Assembly (NCBI GenBank): GCA_023666265.1
Contig: JAMPCH010000022.1
Location: 1-41,462 of the forward strand
Length of the DNA stretch: 41,462 nt
Source: Roseburia sp.
GTDB taxonomy: Bacteria > Bacillota > Clostridia > Oscillospirales > Ruminococcaceae
Direction: 5' to 3'
Both the position numbers and the translations under genes were made by a program. The notes below the pieces were generated by a model. That model did not search any database. It had not been told where the DNA came from and saw nothing but the letters and a program-made list of their open reading frames with translations. Below are positions 7,555-15,132 of the stretch, one piece after another (position 1 is the stretch's first letter; each line of letters starts with the position of its first letter).

Positions 7555-8439
7555 ATGGCGGTAAGATACAGCTCCGTAAAAAACCCCGCGACGATCCGCG
7601 ATCAGATCGAGAAGCTCAAAAGTCGGGGGCTGGTGGTCGAGGACGAGGAGCGGGCGGCTTTTGTCCTCGCGAACGTCAACTATTATCGGCTCGTCCATTA
7701 TTTCTCCGCCTTTTTGGAGAATAAACACCGCTATCGCCCCGGGACGAGCTTTGGGAAGGTCATGCGGATTTACGACTTTGACCGCCTTTTTCGCTCGCTC
7801 CTCCTCGCCGTCCTCGAGGAGATCGAGATCTCATTACGGGCGCACGTCTCAAACTATCACGCGATGAAATACGGCGCGCTCGGCTATTTAAACGAGGCGA
7901 GCTATGACCTTCGCCATAATCATAAGACCTTTTTAAAAAAGCTCGACCGCGTGATCGAACAAAATACGGGCGAGGCGATGGTCACCCACCATATCGAGAA
8001 ATACGGCGGAGCTTTCCCGCTTTGGGTCATTATGGAGCTTTTCAGCTTCGGGTCGCTCAACGCCTTCTTTTTTGATCTCAAGCAGGAGGATCGGCGCGAG
8101 ATCGCGTCCCGCGCCTTTGGGCTACCCTTTCGCTACGCCGAGGACTGGCTCGACTGTCTCTCCCTTTTGCGAAATCATTGCGCCCATTATAATCGGCTCT
8201 ACGCTAACCGCTTCGGGCGCGTCCCGAAACAGCCCGCCGACCGCCCGAGGCGGATCGGCGATACGCCCTATGACTATATCCTCGTCGCGAAGCGCCTCTA
8301 TCCCCGCCCGAATATCTGGGGAGAAATTTTCCTCGATCGGCTGAAAAATCTTTTCGCCGAATACGCCGACGCGGTCGAGCCGGCGCGGCTCGGATTTCCC
8401 GACGACTGGGAGGAGGAGCTCGCCGCGCCGCTAAAGTAA
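7555..8439 (+). CDS. Abi_2 family (AbiD/AbiF-like) HEPN protein
   Basis: This 294-residue protein resembles the Abi_2 phage-resistance family (PF07751). It has the N-terminal block PATIRDQIEKLKSRGLVVED, the conserved ANVNYYRLVHYF, and YDFDRLFRSLLLAVLEEIEISLRAH. Near residue 210 is RNHCAHYNRLY, an R-X4-H motif typical of HEPN ribonucleases. Family members cause abortive infection or act as RNases, some in HEPN-based toxin systems; the target here is unknown. The ATG at 7555 is chosen because upstream in-frame starts lie within the promoter. It is transcribed alone from an exact consensus promoter and is followed 50 bp later by a glycosyltransferase, with no visible antitoxin. Confidence 0.85.
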   Translation: MAVRYSSVKNPATIRDQIEKLKSRGLVVEDEERAAFVLANVNYYRLVHYFSAFLENKHRYRPGTSFGKVMRIYDFDRLFRSLLLAVLEEIEISLRAHVSNYHAMKYGALGYLNEASYDLRHNHKTFLKKLDRVIEQNTGEAMVTHHIEKYGGAFPLWVIMELFSFGSLNAFFFDLKQEDRREIASRAFGLPFRYAEDWLDCLSLLRNHCAHYNRLYANRFGRVPKQPADRPRRIGDTPYDYILVAKRLYPRPNIWGEIFLDRLKNLFAEYADAVEPARLGFPDDWEEELAAPLK

Positions 8440-8489
8440 GAACGGGTCTCAACAGGATCGGAACAAGCTCCGAGAAAGGTTTTTATCAT

Positions 8490-9494
8490 ATGGAAAAGAA
8501 AATCAAAGTCTGTCTCTACTCCGAGATGCAAAAGCAGATCGAAAAAAGCGGGGTCGGTCGCGCGATCTATCATCAAAAAAACGCCGCCGCCCTAAACGGG
8601 ATCGAGATCGTCGAGCGGGTCGAGGACGCGGACGTCGTCCATATCAATACTGTCTTTTTTAAGTCGTGGCTCGTCGCCAAGCGGGCGAAAAAGGCGGGGA
8701 AGGCCGTCGTCTATCACGCTCATTCGACCCGCGAGGACTTTCGTAACTCCTATCTCGGCTCAAACCTTTTCTCGGGCTTCTTTCAAAAATGGATCACCTT
8801 TTGTTACTCGCTCGGGGATGTGATCGTGACCCCGAGCGAATATTCAAAAAGCCTTTTACGCGGCTATGGGATCACGAAGGAGATCCGCGTCGTCTCAAAC
8901 GGGATCGACCTCGGCGATTACGTCCGCGACGAGGCGGCGGGGCGGCGCTTTCGCGAAAAATACGGGATACGCCCCGAGGAAAAGGTCGTGATCGGCGCGG
9001 GGCTTATCATCGGGCGAAAGGGGATCGTCGACTTCGTCGAGCTAGCGCGGCGGCTCCCGCAGTATCGCTTTTTTTGGTTCGGGGACTCGAACCTCAATTT
9101 CGTGAGCCGCGCGGTGAGGAGGGCGGCGAAAACGACCCTCCCGAACCTGACCTTCGCGGGCTATGTCGATAAGGCGGCGCTTAAAGAGGCGCACTGTGGG
9201 AGCGATCTTTTCCTCTTCCCCTCCTTTGAGGAGACCGAGGGGATCGTCGTCCTCGAGGCGCTCGCGCTCAAAACGCCCGCGCTCCTGCGGCGGATCGCGG
9301 TCTATGACGGCTGGCTCGCGGAGGATCGCGACGTTTATATGGCGGGCGACCTCGACGAGTTTCAGCGTAAGATCACCGATATTCTCGAGAAAAAGAGCCC
9401 CGACTTGACCGAGAGCGGCTATCGCGTCGCCGAGTCAAAGCGGATCGAGGACGTCGGGCGGGCGCTCGCCGAGATCTATCGCTCGCTCGGATAG
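8490..9494 (+). CDS. GT4-family glycosyltransferase, probably glycolipid-forming
   Basis: This 334-residue GT-B enzyme has an N-terminal acceptor domain with YHAHSTREDFRNSY, then TPSEYSKSLLRGYG and RVVSNGIDL at the linker. The C-terminal nucleotide-sugar domain has GAGLIIGRKGIVDFVE and the EX7E element EETEGIVVLEALALKTPAL. It most resembles 1,2-diacylglycerol 3-glucosyltransferases, which put glucose on membrane diacylglycerol to make lipoteichoic-acid anchors; the acceptor is inferred. The start follows GAGAAAGG. It is downstream of the abi gene with a 50-bp gap and may be read from the same promoter. Immediately after the stop lies the TTTTTATTTTGGGAAGG junction motif. Confidence 0.82.
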   Translation: MEKKIKVCLYSEMQKQIEKSGVGRAIYHQKNAAALNGIEIVERVEDADVVHINTVFFKSWLVAKRAKKAGKAVVYHAHSTREDFRNSYLGSNLFSGFFQKWITFCYSLGDVIVTPSEYSKSLLRGYGITKEIRVVSNGIDLGDYVRDEAAGRRFREKYGIRPEEKVVIGAGLIIGRKGIVDFVELARRLPQYRFFWFGDSNLNFVSRAVRRAAKTTLPNLTFAGYVDKAALKEAHCGSDLFLFPSFEETEGIVVLEALALKTPALLRRIAVYDGWLAEDRDVYMAGDLDEFQRKITDILEKKSPDLTESGYRVAESKRIEDVGRALAEIYRSLG

Positions 9495-9558
9495 ACCTGT
9501 TCTGTTTTTATTTTGGGAAGGCGTGCGGTGCGGCACATCACGAAAAGGGGGGAGTCAG

Positions 9559-9717
9559 ATGACCGACGAGGAATTTAACGAGATGATGGCGGAAAGTCTC
9601 GCGCAGGCGAAAGCGGGACAGGGCGAGAATATGGAGATCGTATTTGATCGGCTGGAAAAAATGTTGGAGCATCAAGCGGGATCGACCGAACAGCCGAAAA
9701 AAGAACTTGGGTTTTAA
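9559..9717 (+). CDS. Small RelB-like protein (antitoxin C-terminal half-like)
   Basis: This is a 52-residue protein behind a very strong GGGGGGAG ribosome binding site. The sequence TDEEFNEMMAESLAQAKAG, followed by VFDRLEKML, resembles the C-terminal toxin-wrapping half of RelB/DinJ antitoxins (EEF...KAG...VF..L). The ribbon-helix-helix DNA-binding half is missing and no toxin gene is adjacent. It could be a truncated antitoxin, a stand-alone regulator or a decayed remnant. The strong ribosome binding site argues that it is expressed. The family assignment is my reading of a short pattern, so confidence is limited. Confidence 0.5.
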   Translation: MTDEEFNEMMAESLAQAKAGQGENMEIVFDRLEKMLEHQAGSTEQPKKELGF

Positions 9718-9861
9718 TTAGCGAAGAAGCGCGACCCGGCGGGATCGCGGCACGAGAACTTCCGCTTTCGCCCGCGTTCGCCGCTTTACCGCGTACCTTC
9801 GGGATCGGTCGCGCCCGCCCGGCTCGCGTTCCTCCGCCGAAAAGACCCCTTCCCAAAAAAG

Positions 9862-9931
9862 AAAAAACGACCCGCCGAGGCGAGCCGTTTTTTTGGTGTC
9901 AGACCTCCTCGGGAACTTCCGAGGTGGTCTG
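9862..9931 (-). terminator. Double hairpin terminator after the beta-helix lipoprotein
   Basis: Directly after the lipoprotein stop (minus strand) is a perfect stem of CAGACC/GGTCTG and CCTCGG/CCGAGG (9900-9931). It is followed by AAAAAACG...CGTTTTTT (9862-9893), whose T-run runs into TTTTTTGGGAAGG. It would also stop plus-strand transcripts from the small RelB-like gene. Confidence 0.8.
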
Positions 9932-11542
9932 CTATTTTAAGACCGTCCCGTCCGCGAGCGTGATCGTATAGCCGTTAAAGTCGATCTCGCCGCGATTGTC
10001 GACCGAGGTCACGGTACAGTCGCCCGTCAGCGTCCACACGCTCCCGCTCTCGATCGTGACCGTGAGGTTATCGGCGACCGCCGCCCCGCCCTGTTCGTTT
10101 TTGACGATGTTGAGCGTCCCGGTGAAGGCGCTGTTCCCCGCGAGGGTCAGGTCGAGCGTCGAGACGTCGTCGACGACGATGTCGCCCGCGAGCGTCTGTC
10201 CGTCGGCGACGACGGTCGCCTGACCGCCGTTCGCCCCCGCCGTCCCCCAGCCGCGCTTGGCGCTGTTCCCCACGACGCGTAGGAGGTATCCGCCGCCTTC
10301 GTTGACGAGTTCGACCCCCGAGAGACGGATCGTACAGCGCGTATTCGTCACATAGATCATATCGCCGTTTCGCGAGACGATCCGCCCGCCCGTCGCGGAG
10401 AAGGAGGACGTCCCGACGTCGGCGTCGCCCGACATCGACTGATAGATCATAATGTTATGGACGTTCTCGTCCGAGCTCGTCCCGTGAGTATCGCTCATAT
10501 TCCCCGAAACGTCGCAGTCCTCGAGCGCGATCGCGTTCTTTCCCTCGATGACGAGCGCCTCGGAGTTATTCGCGGTCAGCGCCGCGCCCTTTACGGTGAT
10601 GTCCGCCGTCGAGTATACGGCGGGCGAGTTATAGCCGTTCGTCGTATAGCTCCCGCCCGTGACCGTGACCGTCCCGCCGCCTCGGTCGGAGCGGATCGCC
10701 GCCGCCGAGCTTCCCGAGGTCTCGATCTCGAGATCGGTCGCGACGGTCGTCCCGCCGCCCGTCGTCTGGATCCCGCCCGAGTTATCCGCCTCGGTCACGA
10801 TCCTTGTGTCGGAGACCGTGACCGTCGTCCCGCTCCCATAGCTAAAGATCCCGTTCCCGTTTTGGGCGGAGGAATGAATTTCGGAATTTTTGATCGTGAC
10901 CGTCGCGCCGTTCGTGGCGAGGACGGCGGCGTTCATCCCGTAAAAATCGCCGTCCTCGGTGTTCGACGAGCTGCCGGCGGATTTATCGACCGTGATCCGC
11001 TCAAGCGCGACCGTCGCGCCGTCGATCCTCAGGGCGTTCTCGTCGTCGCCTTTTGAGAAGTAGTCGCTGTCGGCGATCTCGCTGTCCGTATCGACGGTAT
11101 TCGCGGACGTTCCCTGTTCGATATTCCCCGAGCCGCCGAAGCCGCCCATACCGCCCTCGCCGGGTTTATCGGGCGGCGTCCCGCCCGAAGGAGCGTTCCC
11201 GTCGGGAGGAGTGCCCCCGCCGAAGCCCGTATCCCCGTCGGGCTTGTCGGGCGGCGCCTCCCCGTCGGGAGGTGTACCTCCCTCGAAGTCCGTATCCCCT
11301 TCGGGTCGATCGGGCGGCGTTTCGCCGTCCGAGGGCGCTCCCCCGTCGGGGAGGTCGGGCGGAAGGTCGTCGTCGGGCGTTTTTTCGTCCTCGTCCGCCT
11401 CGCCGCCGTCCGCGACGGCGGCTTGGGTCGTCGTGAGAGCGCTGTCGTCGGTCGAAGCCGCTTCGCCCGAACAGGCGGCGGTCGTCAGCATGATCCCCGC
11501 CATACAAAGCGCGAGGATCGTATATTTACTTGTTTGTTTCAT
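9932..11542 (-). CDS. Exported lipoprotein with Pro/Asp/Gly-rich linker and right-handed beta-helix
   Basis: This is a 536-residue surface protein. The signal peptide ends in the lipobox LTTAAC with Cys24. Residues about 50-145 are low-complexity repeats based on GGTPPDGEAPPDKP. The rest (about 165-536) is beta-rich, Gly/Thr/Asn-rich and repetitive (for example NGATVTIKNSEI, GGTTVATDLEI, GGTVTVTGGSYTTNG), which fits a parallel beta-helix such as polysaccharide-binding or pectate-lyase-like folds. No catalytic residues can be assigned. The ATG at 11542 follows GGAGGT by seven bases; the longer open frame to 11611 lacks such a site. It is a single gene ending at a double terminator. The linker resembles those of wall-spanning proteins. 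Confidence 0.8.
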   Translation of the reverse strand: MKQTSKYTILALCMAGIMLTTAACSGEAASTDDSALTTTQAAVADGGEADEDEKTPDDDLPPDLPDGGAPSDGETPPDRPEGDTDFEGGTPPDGEAPPDKPDGDTGFGGGTPPDGNAPSGGTPPDKPGEGGMGGFGGSGNIEQGTSANTVDTDSEIADSDYFSKGDDENALRIDGATVALERITVDKSAGSSSNTEDGDFYGMNAAVLATNGATVTIKNSEIHSSAQNGNGIFSYGSGTTVTVSDTRIVTEADNSGGIQTTGGGTTVATDLEIETSGSSAAAIRSDRGGGTVTVTGGSYTTNGYNSPAVYSTADITVKGAALTANNSEALVIEGKNAIALEDCDVSGNMSDTHGTSSDENVHNIMIYQSMSGDADVGTSSFSATGGRIVSRNGDMIYVTNTRCTIRLSGVELVNEGGGYLLRVVGNSAKRGWGTAGANGGQATVVADGQTLAGDIVVDDVSTLDLTLAGNSAFTGTLNIVKNEQGGAAVADNLTVTIESGSVWTLTGDCTVTSVDNRGEIDFNGYTITLADGTVLK

Positions 11543-11740
11543 TGGGATTACCTCCGTTTTAGTGTCCTCATTGTACCGCGAAAGTATGGAAATCGCGTGA
11601 AAGACGCGCATTTGATTGCCGAAAGGTGCTTGAAAATCGGGTCGCGGGGAGGTGTATGCCGTTGAACAAACGGTGAAAAAGAAAAAAAGCGATCCCGTAT
11701 GATCGGCGACCGACGGGGAGAACCCTTCCCCAAAAAAGAA

Positions 11741-11770
11741 AAAAGACGGCTCTCGCGAAGCCGCCTTTTT
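11741..11770 (-). terminator. Terminator of the GH26 gene
   Basis: AAAAGACGGCT and AAGCCGCCTTTT pair around CTCGCG ten bases after the GH26 stop. On the minus strand the stem is followed by TCTTTTTTCTTTTTTGGGGAAGG, combining a T-run with the recurring GGGAAGG motif. Confidence 0.85.
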
Positions 11771-11779
11771 GATCTCATT

Positions 11780-12907
11780 TTATTTTTTTAGGATCGCGAG
11801 CGCACGCTCGGCGGCGGGCGCGCCGCTCTTTTTACCCGCCATTAGGATCAGCGCCGCTTTTTTGAGGATCGCGGCGGCGGGGGCGGTATCAGCCGCCTCT
11901 TTTTTTGAGGAGGCGGTACGGATCGGGTAGCTCTTGGGAAGCTCGTCGAGGGTGATGACCCGCTCGTCGTTATAGACGCTCGTGAGGAGCTTCGCGTCAT
12001 TCGCCTTGATATAGTCGGTATGCCAGATCATAAACCACGACCAGAGCGCGTTATCCTTCTCAAAGCGATCGATCGGCGGGACCTGTCCGCATTCGTGGAA
12101 CGCGAGGGGCTTCCCCGTCCCGAGCTTTTCGAGCTTTTGATAGCCGTTCGCGTGGGTCGAGTTGTCGTAGGTGTCCGACCCGATGATGTCACAATATTCG
12201 TCCCCGGGATACCAGCCGCTCTTGACCTCGCCCGAATAGCCGAGTACCCAGATCAGGTTCGTCAGCCCGAAATCGTCGGTGAACCGATCGTACATCATTC
12301 GCCAAAGGCGGATAAAGTTATCTCCTCCGCCCTTCCCCCACCAAAACCAGCCGCCGTCAAATTCGTGAAAGGGTCGCCACAGGACGGGGATACCCGCGTC
12401 GCGAAGCTCGGCGAGCGCCGCCGCCGCTTTGTCCCAGTTCTCGAGCATTTTCTCCTGTTCGACCGTCCCCTCGGTGAAAAGCTTCTCAAAATCGGGCTTA
12501 TCGCCAAGCGATTCTTGATATCCCTTCCCGTTGATCCCGGTATGCCAACAGATCGTGACGAGACCGCCCTTTTTATGCCAAGCCTTGGCGCGCTCGACGA
12601 CGCCGTTAAAGTCGTCGTTCATAAAGTCGAGCCCGCGTATGGCGGGGAGCTTCCCCGTCGTTTTTTCGATGTAGTCCATCTCATAATCGGGGCTTCCCAT
12701 CCATGTGCTTTCCTGTTGACAGGAGAGCATGACCGACCCAAAGCTCTCACAGAGATAGTCATAGACCCCCTGCGTCGCCTCGTCGGCGTTCGGGTTCGAG
12801 AGCGGCGTCGCGCTTTTCGCGGCGGCGGAGGCGGGAACGTCAAAGCCCGTCATAGCGGTAAAAAGGATCAGTCCCGCCATCGCGAGCGCGGTCAATTTTT
12901 TAAACAT
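11780..12907 (-). CDS. Secreted GH26 beta-mannanase
   Basis: This 375-residue enzyme has a signal peptide ending near VPASAAA (residue 30). The GH26 fold is clear from WRPFHEFDGGWFWWG, with the acid/base Glu182, and AFHECGQ, with the nucleophile Glu272. The upstream ICWHTG and LIWVLGYSG blocks are also family-typical. It should hydrolyse beta-1,4-mannans outside the cell. The final 40 residues are an Ala/Lys-rich tail with two similar AAxxILKK segments, not a recognisable dockerin or carbohydrate-binding module. The start follows GAAAGGACG. A 56-residue gene lies 20 bp upstream on the same strand, sharing a consensus promoter. Confidence 0.93.
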   Translation of the reverse strand: MFKKLTALAMAGLILFTAMTGFDVPASAAAKSATPLSNPNADEATQGVYDYLCESFGSVMLSCQQESTWMGSPDYEMDYIEKTTGKLPAIRGLDFMNDDFNGVVERAKAWHKKGGLVTICWHTGINGKGYQESLGDKPDFEKLFTEGTVEQEKMLENWDKAAAALAELRDAGIPVLWRPFHEFDGGWFWWGKGGGDNFIRLWRMMYDRFTDDFGLTNLIWVLGYSGEVKSGWYPGDEYCDIIGSDTYDNSTHANGYQKLEKLGTGKPLAFHECGQVPPIDRFEKDNALWSWFMIWHTDYIKANDAKLLTSVYNDERVITLDELPKSYPIRTASSKKEAADTAPAAAILKKAALILMAGKKSGAPAAERALAILKK

Positions 12908-12927
12908 AAGGTCGTCCTTTCGCGGTT

Positions 12928-13098
12928 TTAAATTTCGGGAAGCTCCAACGGTTGTAACTTTAACTTGATAAAGCGTATCTCCTCGTCGATCTCCTTAACG
13001 GTCTCGGTCGCGCCCTCTTTTTCGGCGATCTTCCGTAAGCGGAGAAAGCGCTTATAGTCGTCGATCAGGCGGCTGATCATTTTGATCTCGTCCGTCAT
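12928..13098 (-). CDS. Small helical protein of unknown function upstream of the mannanase
   Basis: A 56-residue frame begins MTDEIKMISRLIDDYKRFLR and ends LKLQPLELPEI. It is highly charged and predicted as two amphipathic helices (coiled-coil-like). It starts behind AAGGAAGTG and lies 40 bp downstream of an exact consensus promoter, so it is very likely translated. It precedes the GH26 gene by 20 bp and should be co-transcribed with it. I do not recognise the family; a cytoplasmic adaptor is possible, but nothing shows it. Confidence 0.7.
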   Translation of the reverse strand: MTDEIKMISRLIDDYKRFLRLRKIAEKEGATETVKEIDEEIRFIKLKLQPLELPEI

Positions 13099-13138
13099 AT
13101 GGTCACTTCCTTAAAATCCTTTGATCTTCTATGATCTT

Positions 13139-13167
13139 ATTATAACGCCTTTTGAGGGGATTGTCAA
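13139..13167 (-). promoter_or_regulatory. Exact consensus promoter of the small gene-GH26 unit
   Basis: On the minus strand, TTGACA (complement of 13162-13167), a 17-bp spacer and TATAAT (complement of 13139-13144) lie 41 bp ahead of the 56-residue gene. No palindromic operator is evident in the spacer. Confidence 0.88.
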
Positions 13168-13421
13168 CGCTTTTGTTTATTCTTTTTGGGGAAGGGATCG
13201 GTCGACGGGTCTTTCCTTTTTTTATCGCTCGGTTCATATTTAAACGGATAAGACCTTGACCGCATAAATATGATCTTTTACTTTTTGAGGCAAAAATCAA
13301 GCATAAAAACCCCGAAATTGTAACCGAAAAATTTCCGACTTCCGTCAAAAAGGCGACTTATTTTTTAACATTTTATCGGTAAATTATGGAAAAGGGAGAA
13401 AATTTTCAAAAATCGTTCATA

Positions 13422-13446
13422 TTCCGCCGCCGGCGGAACTTTTTTG
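13422..13446 (+). terminator. Hairpin with T-run ahead of the Fn3 gene
   Basis: TTCCGCC-GCC-GGCGGAA (13422-13438) is followed by CTTTTTTGG. On the plus strand this is a compact intrinsic terminator about 137 bp before the Fn3 gene start, in the otherwise gene-free, AT-rich stretch 13168-13582. It could insulate the gene or be part of a leader attenuator. I see no further gene in this stretch. Confidence 0.65.
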
Positions 13447-13582
13447 GTCAAAAGTGTGTTATGATGGATATAGGACAAAATTCGACGGGGAGAAGATCGG
13501 CGCGCAGATCGAAGGTCTCGATCGAAAAATGTCCCGTAAATTTAAATTTAACAAAATATATGCGGAAAGGAATTTTTATTCT

Positions 13583-15040
13583 ATGAAGAAAAAAATAAAA
13601 AGAGCGCTGTCCGTTTTTCTCGCGGCGGTCATGGCGTTTACGATGCTCTTCGCGGGGAGCGTGACGGCGGGGGCGGATAGTCTCGGGATCGACGAGCCAT
13701 ACATGGACGGACAATGGAACACGGAGGGGCTTTATTACCTCCGGGTCGGGAAATTTGGGATCGGATATTATAATATTACTTTAAACGCGATCGAGAATGG
13801 GAACGGCGAGTGGACGATCGAGTCTGCCGGTCAGACGCTCACCTATGACAACACATATTTTTGTCTTTGGCTCTATGACGAAAAAGGCGATTCGATCTGT
13901 TGCGTAGGAACGTATGATCCCGAAAATGGGTATCTGTTTGTTCCCAATGTAGAAAAAGACGGAAAATACGTCTACTTAGAAGACGAGGTCAACAGCGCAC
14001 GGTATTATTATAACGGCGACGGCGATCAAGGGGTGGTGCTGTTTTTCCCGGAGGGAAGCTCCCTGTTAAAGCGGTTTACCGACAGTAAAACCATTACCAT
14101 GGACTATGCCGTAAGACACAACGCCGATGATGGGTCGACCGTAGATATATTCTTAGATCATGCCAGCATAACGCCGACCTTCCAAGCGGTGGAGTCAAGT
14201 TCTTCCTCCTCCAAAAAAGAATCCGAGACCACGGGTAAGCTCCCCGCGACCGCCAAAAAGGGAACGTCAATGCCCAAATATACACTAGAGGGATATTATA
14301 CCTCAAAAAATGTGTGTGAAATCGTTCTCGGCGGTATCCCCGAGGAGGAGTATGAATATCTAAAGGCGTGTAGCGTTCATTTTAAGGGTCAGGGATACAT
14401 CAATTATACGGTAGGCAGTAAGGAAAGTTGGTACTTTCATTTTTATGCGGGTTTTTCTGATGATTTTAGCTCAGCCGCCCTGTTCTATGGCGAAAGCTAT
14501 GATGAACACGTAATGGGTGAAGGCAAAGTAGAGAAAAACGGCGACACCTATTCCTGTATCTTTACATTTAAGCTGGATTCTGCGGCAAAAAAAGCTTTCG
14601 AAAAGCAAATCAAGAAGAATAACAAAATGGATGTTCAAAATTATTATATGGTGTCGGATTCCGACCTCACAACCTATAATTACTACAACGGTAAGGATAG
14701 CTTTGTTTCTCAAACCGTTACATTTAACTTCTCCGACGAGATTAAGAGTAAGACCGCCTCAACGACCCTAAAAACGACCACCCTCACCGCCAAGCGCTCG
14801 GGCGAAAAGATCAAATTTACATGGAAAAAGGTCGACGGCGCGGAGAAGTATCAAATTTACTACCGCGAAAAGGGCGAGAGCAAGTATAAAAAGCTCGCGA
14901 CCGTTTCGGGGAGTAAGACGAGCTATACGACCTCAAAGCTCGATAAAAGTAAGACCTATCAGTTCAAGATACGCTCTTATAAGACGGTGGACGGTAAAAA
15001 GTCGTACAGTAAGCTCTCTAAGGTCGTGACGGTGAAGTAA
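13583..15040 (+). CDS. Secreted protein with C-terminal fibronectin type III domain
   Basis: This 485-residue exported protein has a signal peptide (residues 1-32, ending TAGADS). Two beta-rich regions of unrecognised family follow (about 33-215 and 235-385), joined by a Ser/Lys-rich linker. A Fn3 domain closes the protein (about 395-485; KFTWKKVDGAEKYQIYYR, ending KLSKVVTVK). The pattern suggests an extracellular binding protein. The start ATG follows GGAAAGGAA. The stretch 13860-14740 is noticeably more AT-rich than the Fn3 end and the neighbouring genes, so the body may have a different origin from the Fn3 tail. It is convergent with the TPR gene and shares a terminator with it. Confidence 0.75.
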   Translation: MKKKIKRALSVFLAAVMAFTMLFAGSVTAGADSLGIDEPYMDGQWNTEGLYYLRVGKFGIGYYNITLNAIENGNGEWTIESAGQTLTYDNTYFCLWLYDEKGDSICCVGTYDPENGYLFVPNVEKDGKYVYLEDEVNSARYYYNGDGDQGVVLFFPEGSSLLKRFTDSKTITMDYAVRHNADDGSTVDIFLDHASITPTFQAVESSSSSSKKESETTGKLPATAKKGTSMPKYTLEGYYTSKNVCEIVLGGIPEEEYEYLKACSVHFKGQGYINYTVGSKESWYFHFYAGFSDDFSSAALFYGESYDEHVMGEGKVEKNGDTYSCIFTFKLDSAAKKAFEKQIKKNNKMDVQNYYMVSDSDLTTYNYYNGKDSFVSQTVTFNFSDEIKSKTASTTLKTTTLTAKRSGEKIKFTWKKVDGAEKYQIYYREKGESKYKKLATVSGSKTSYTTSKLDKSKTYQFKIRSYKTVDGKKSYSKLSKVVTVK

Positions 15041-15095
15041 CACCGCGCCGTACCGCGAGACGACCCGATCGATCGCCTTCCCAAAATAAAAAGAC

Positions 15096-15128
15096 CGACC
15101 CCGCCGAGAAGCACTCCCGGTGGGGTCG
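15096..15128. terminator. Shared terminator between convergent Fn3 and TPR genes
   Basis: CGACCCC (15096-15102) pairs with GGGGTCG (15122-15128). On the minus strand it runs into TCTTTTTATTTTGGGAAGGCG, a T-run plus the recurring junction motif. Confidence 0.75.
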
Positions 15129-15132
15129 CGCG

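Noticed and set aside
6973-7728. Long nudix form of 251 residues
   Set aside because: The extra N-terminus would overlap the nudix promoter and the divergent abi gene; the ATG at 7386 has a proper ribosome binding site and family-typical start.
10457-11056. 199-codon plus-strand frame opposite the beta-helix lipoprotein
   Set aside because: It has RRRADR-type shadow composition and no start signal, while the opposite strand encodes a lipoprotein with lipobox.
12020-12931. Long open frame on the plus strand (303 codons)
   Set aside because: It is antisense to the GH26 gene, whose catalytic motifs and signal peptide are clear; long shadows are expected in GC-rich coding DNA.
13454-13582. N-terminal extension of the Fn3 protein
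   Set aside because: The signal peptide begins at the ATG at 13583 behind GGAAAGGAA, and the extension would place 43 residues before it.
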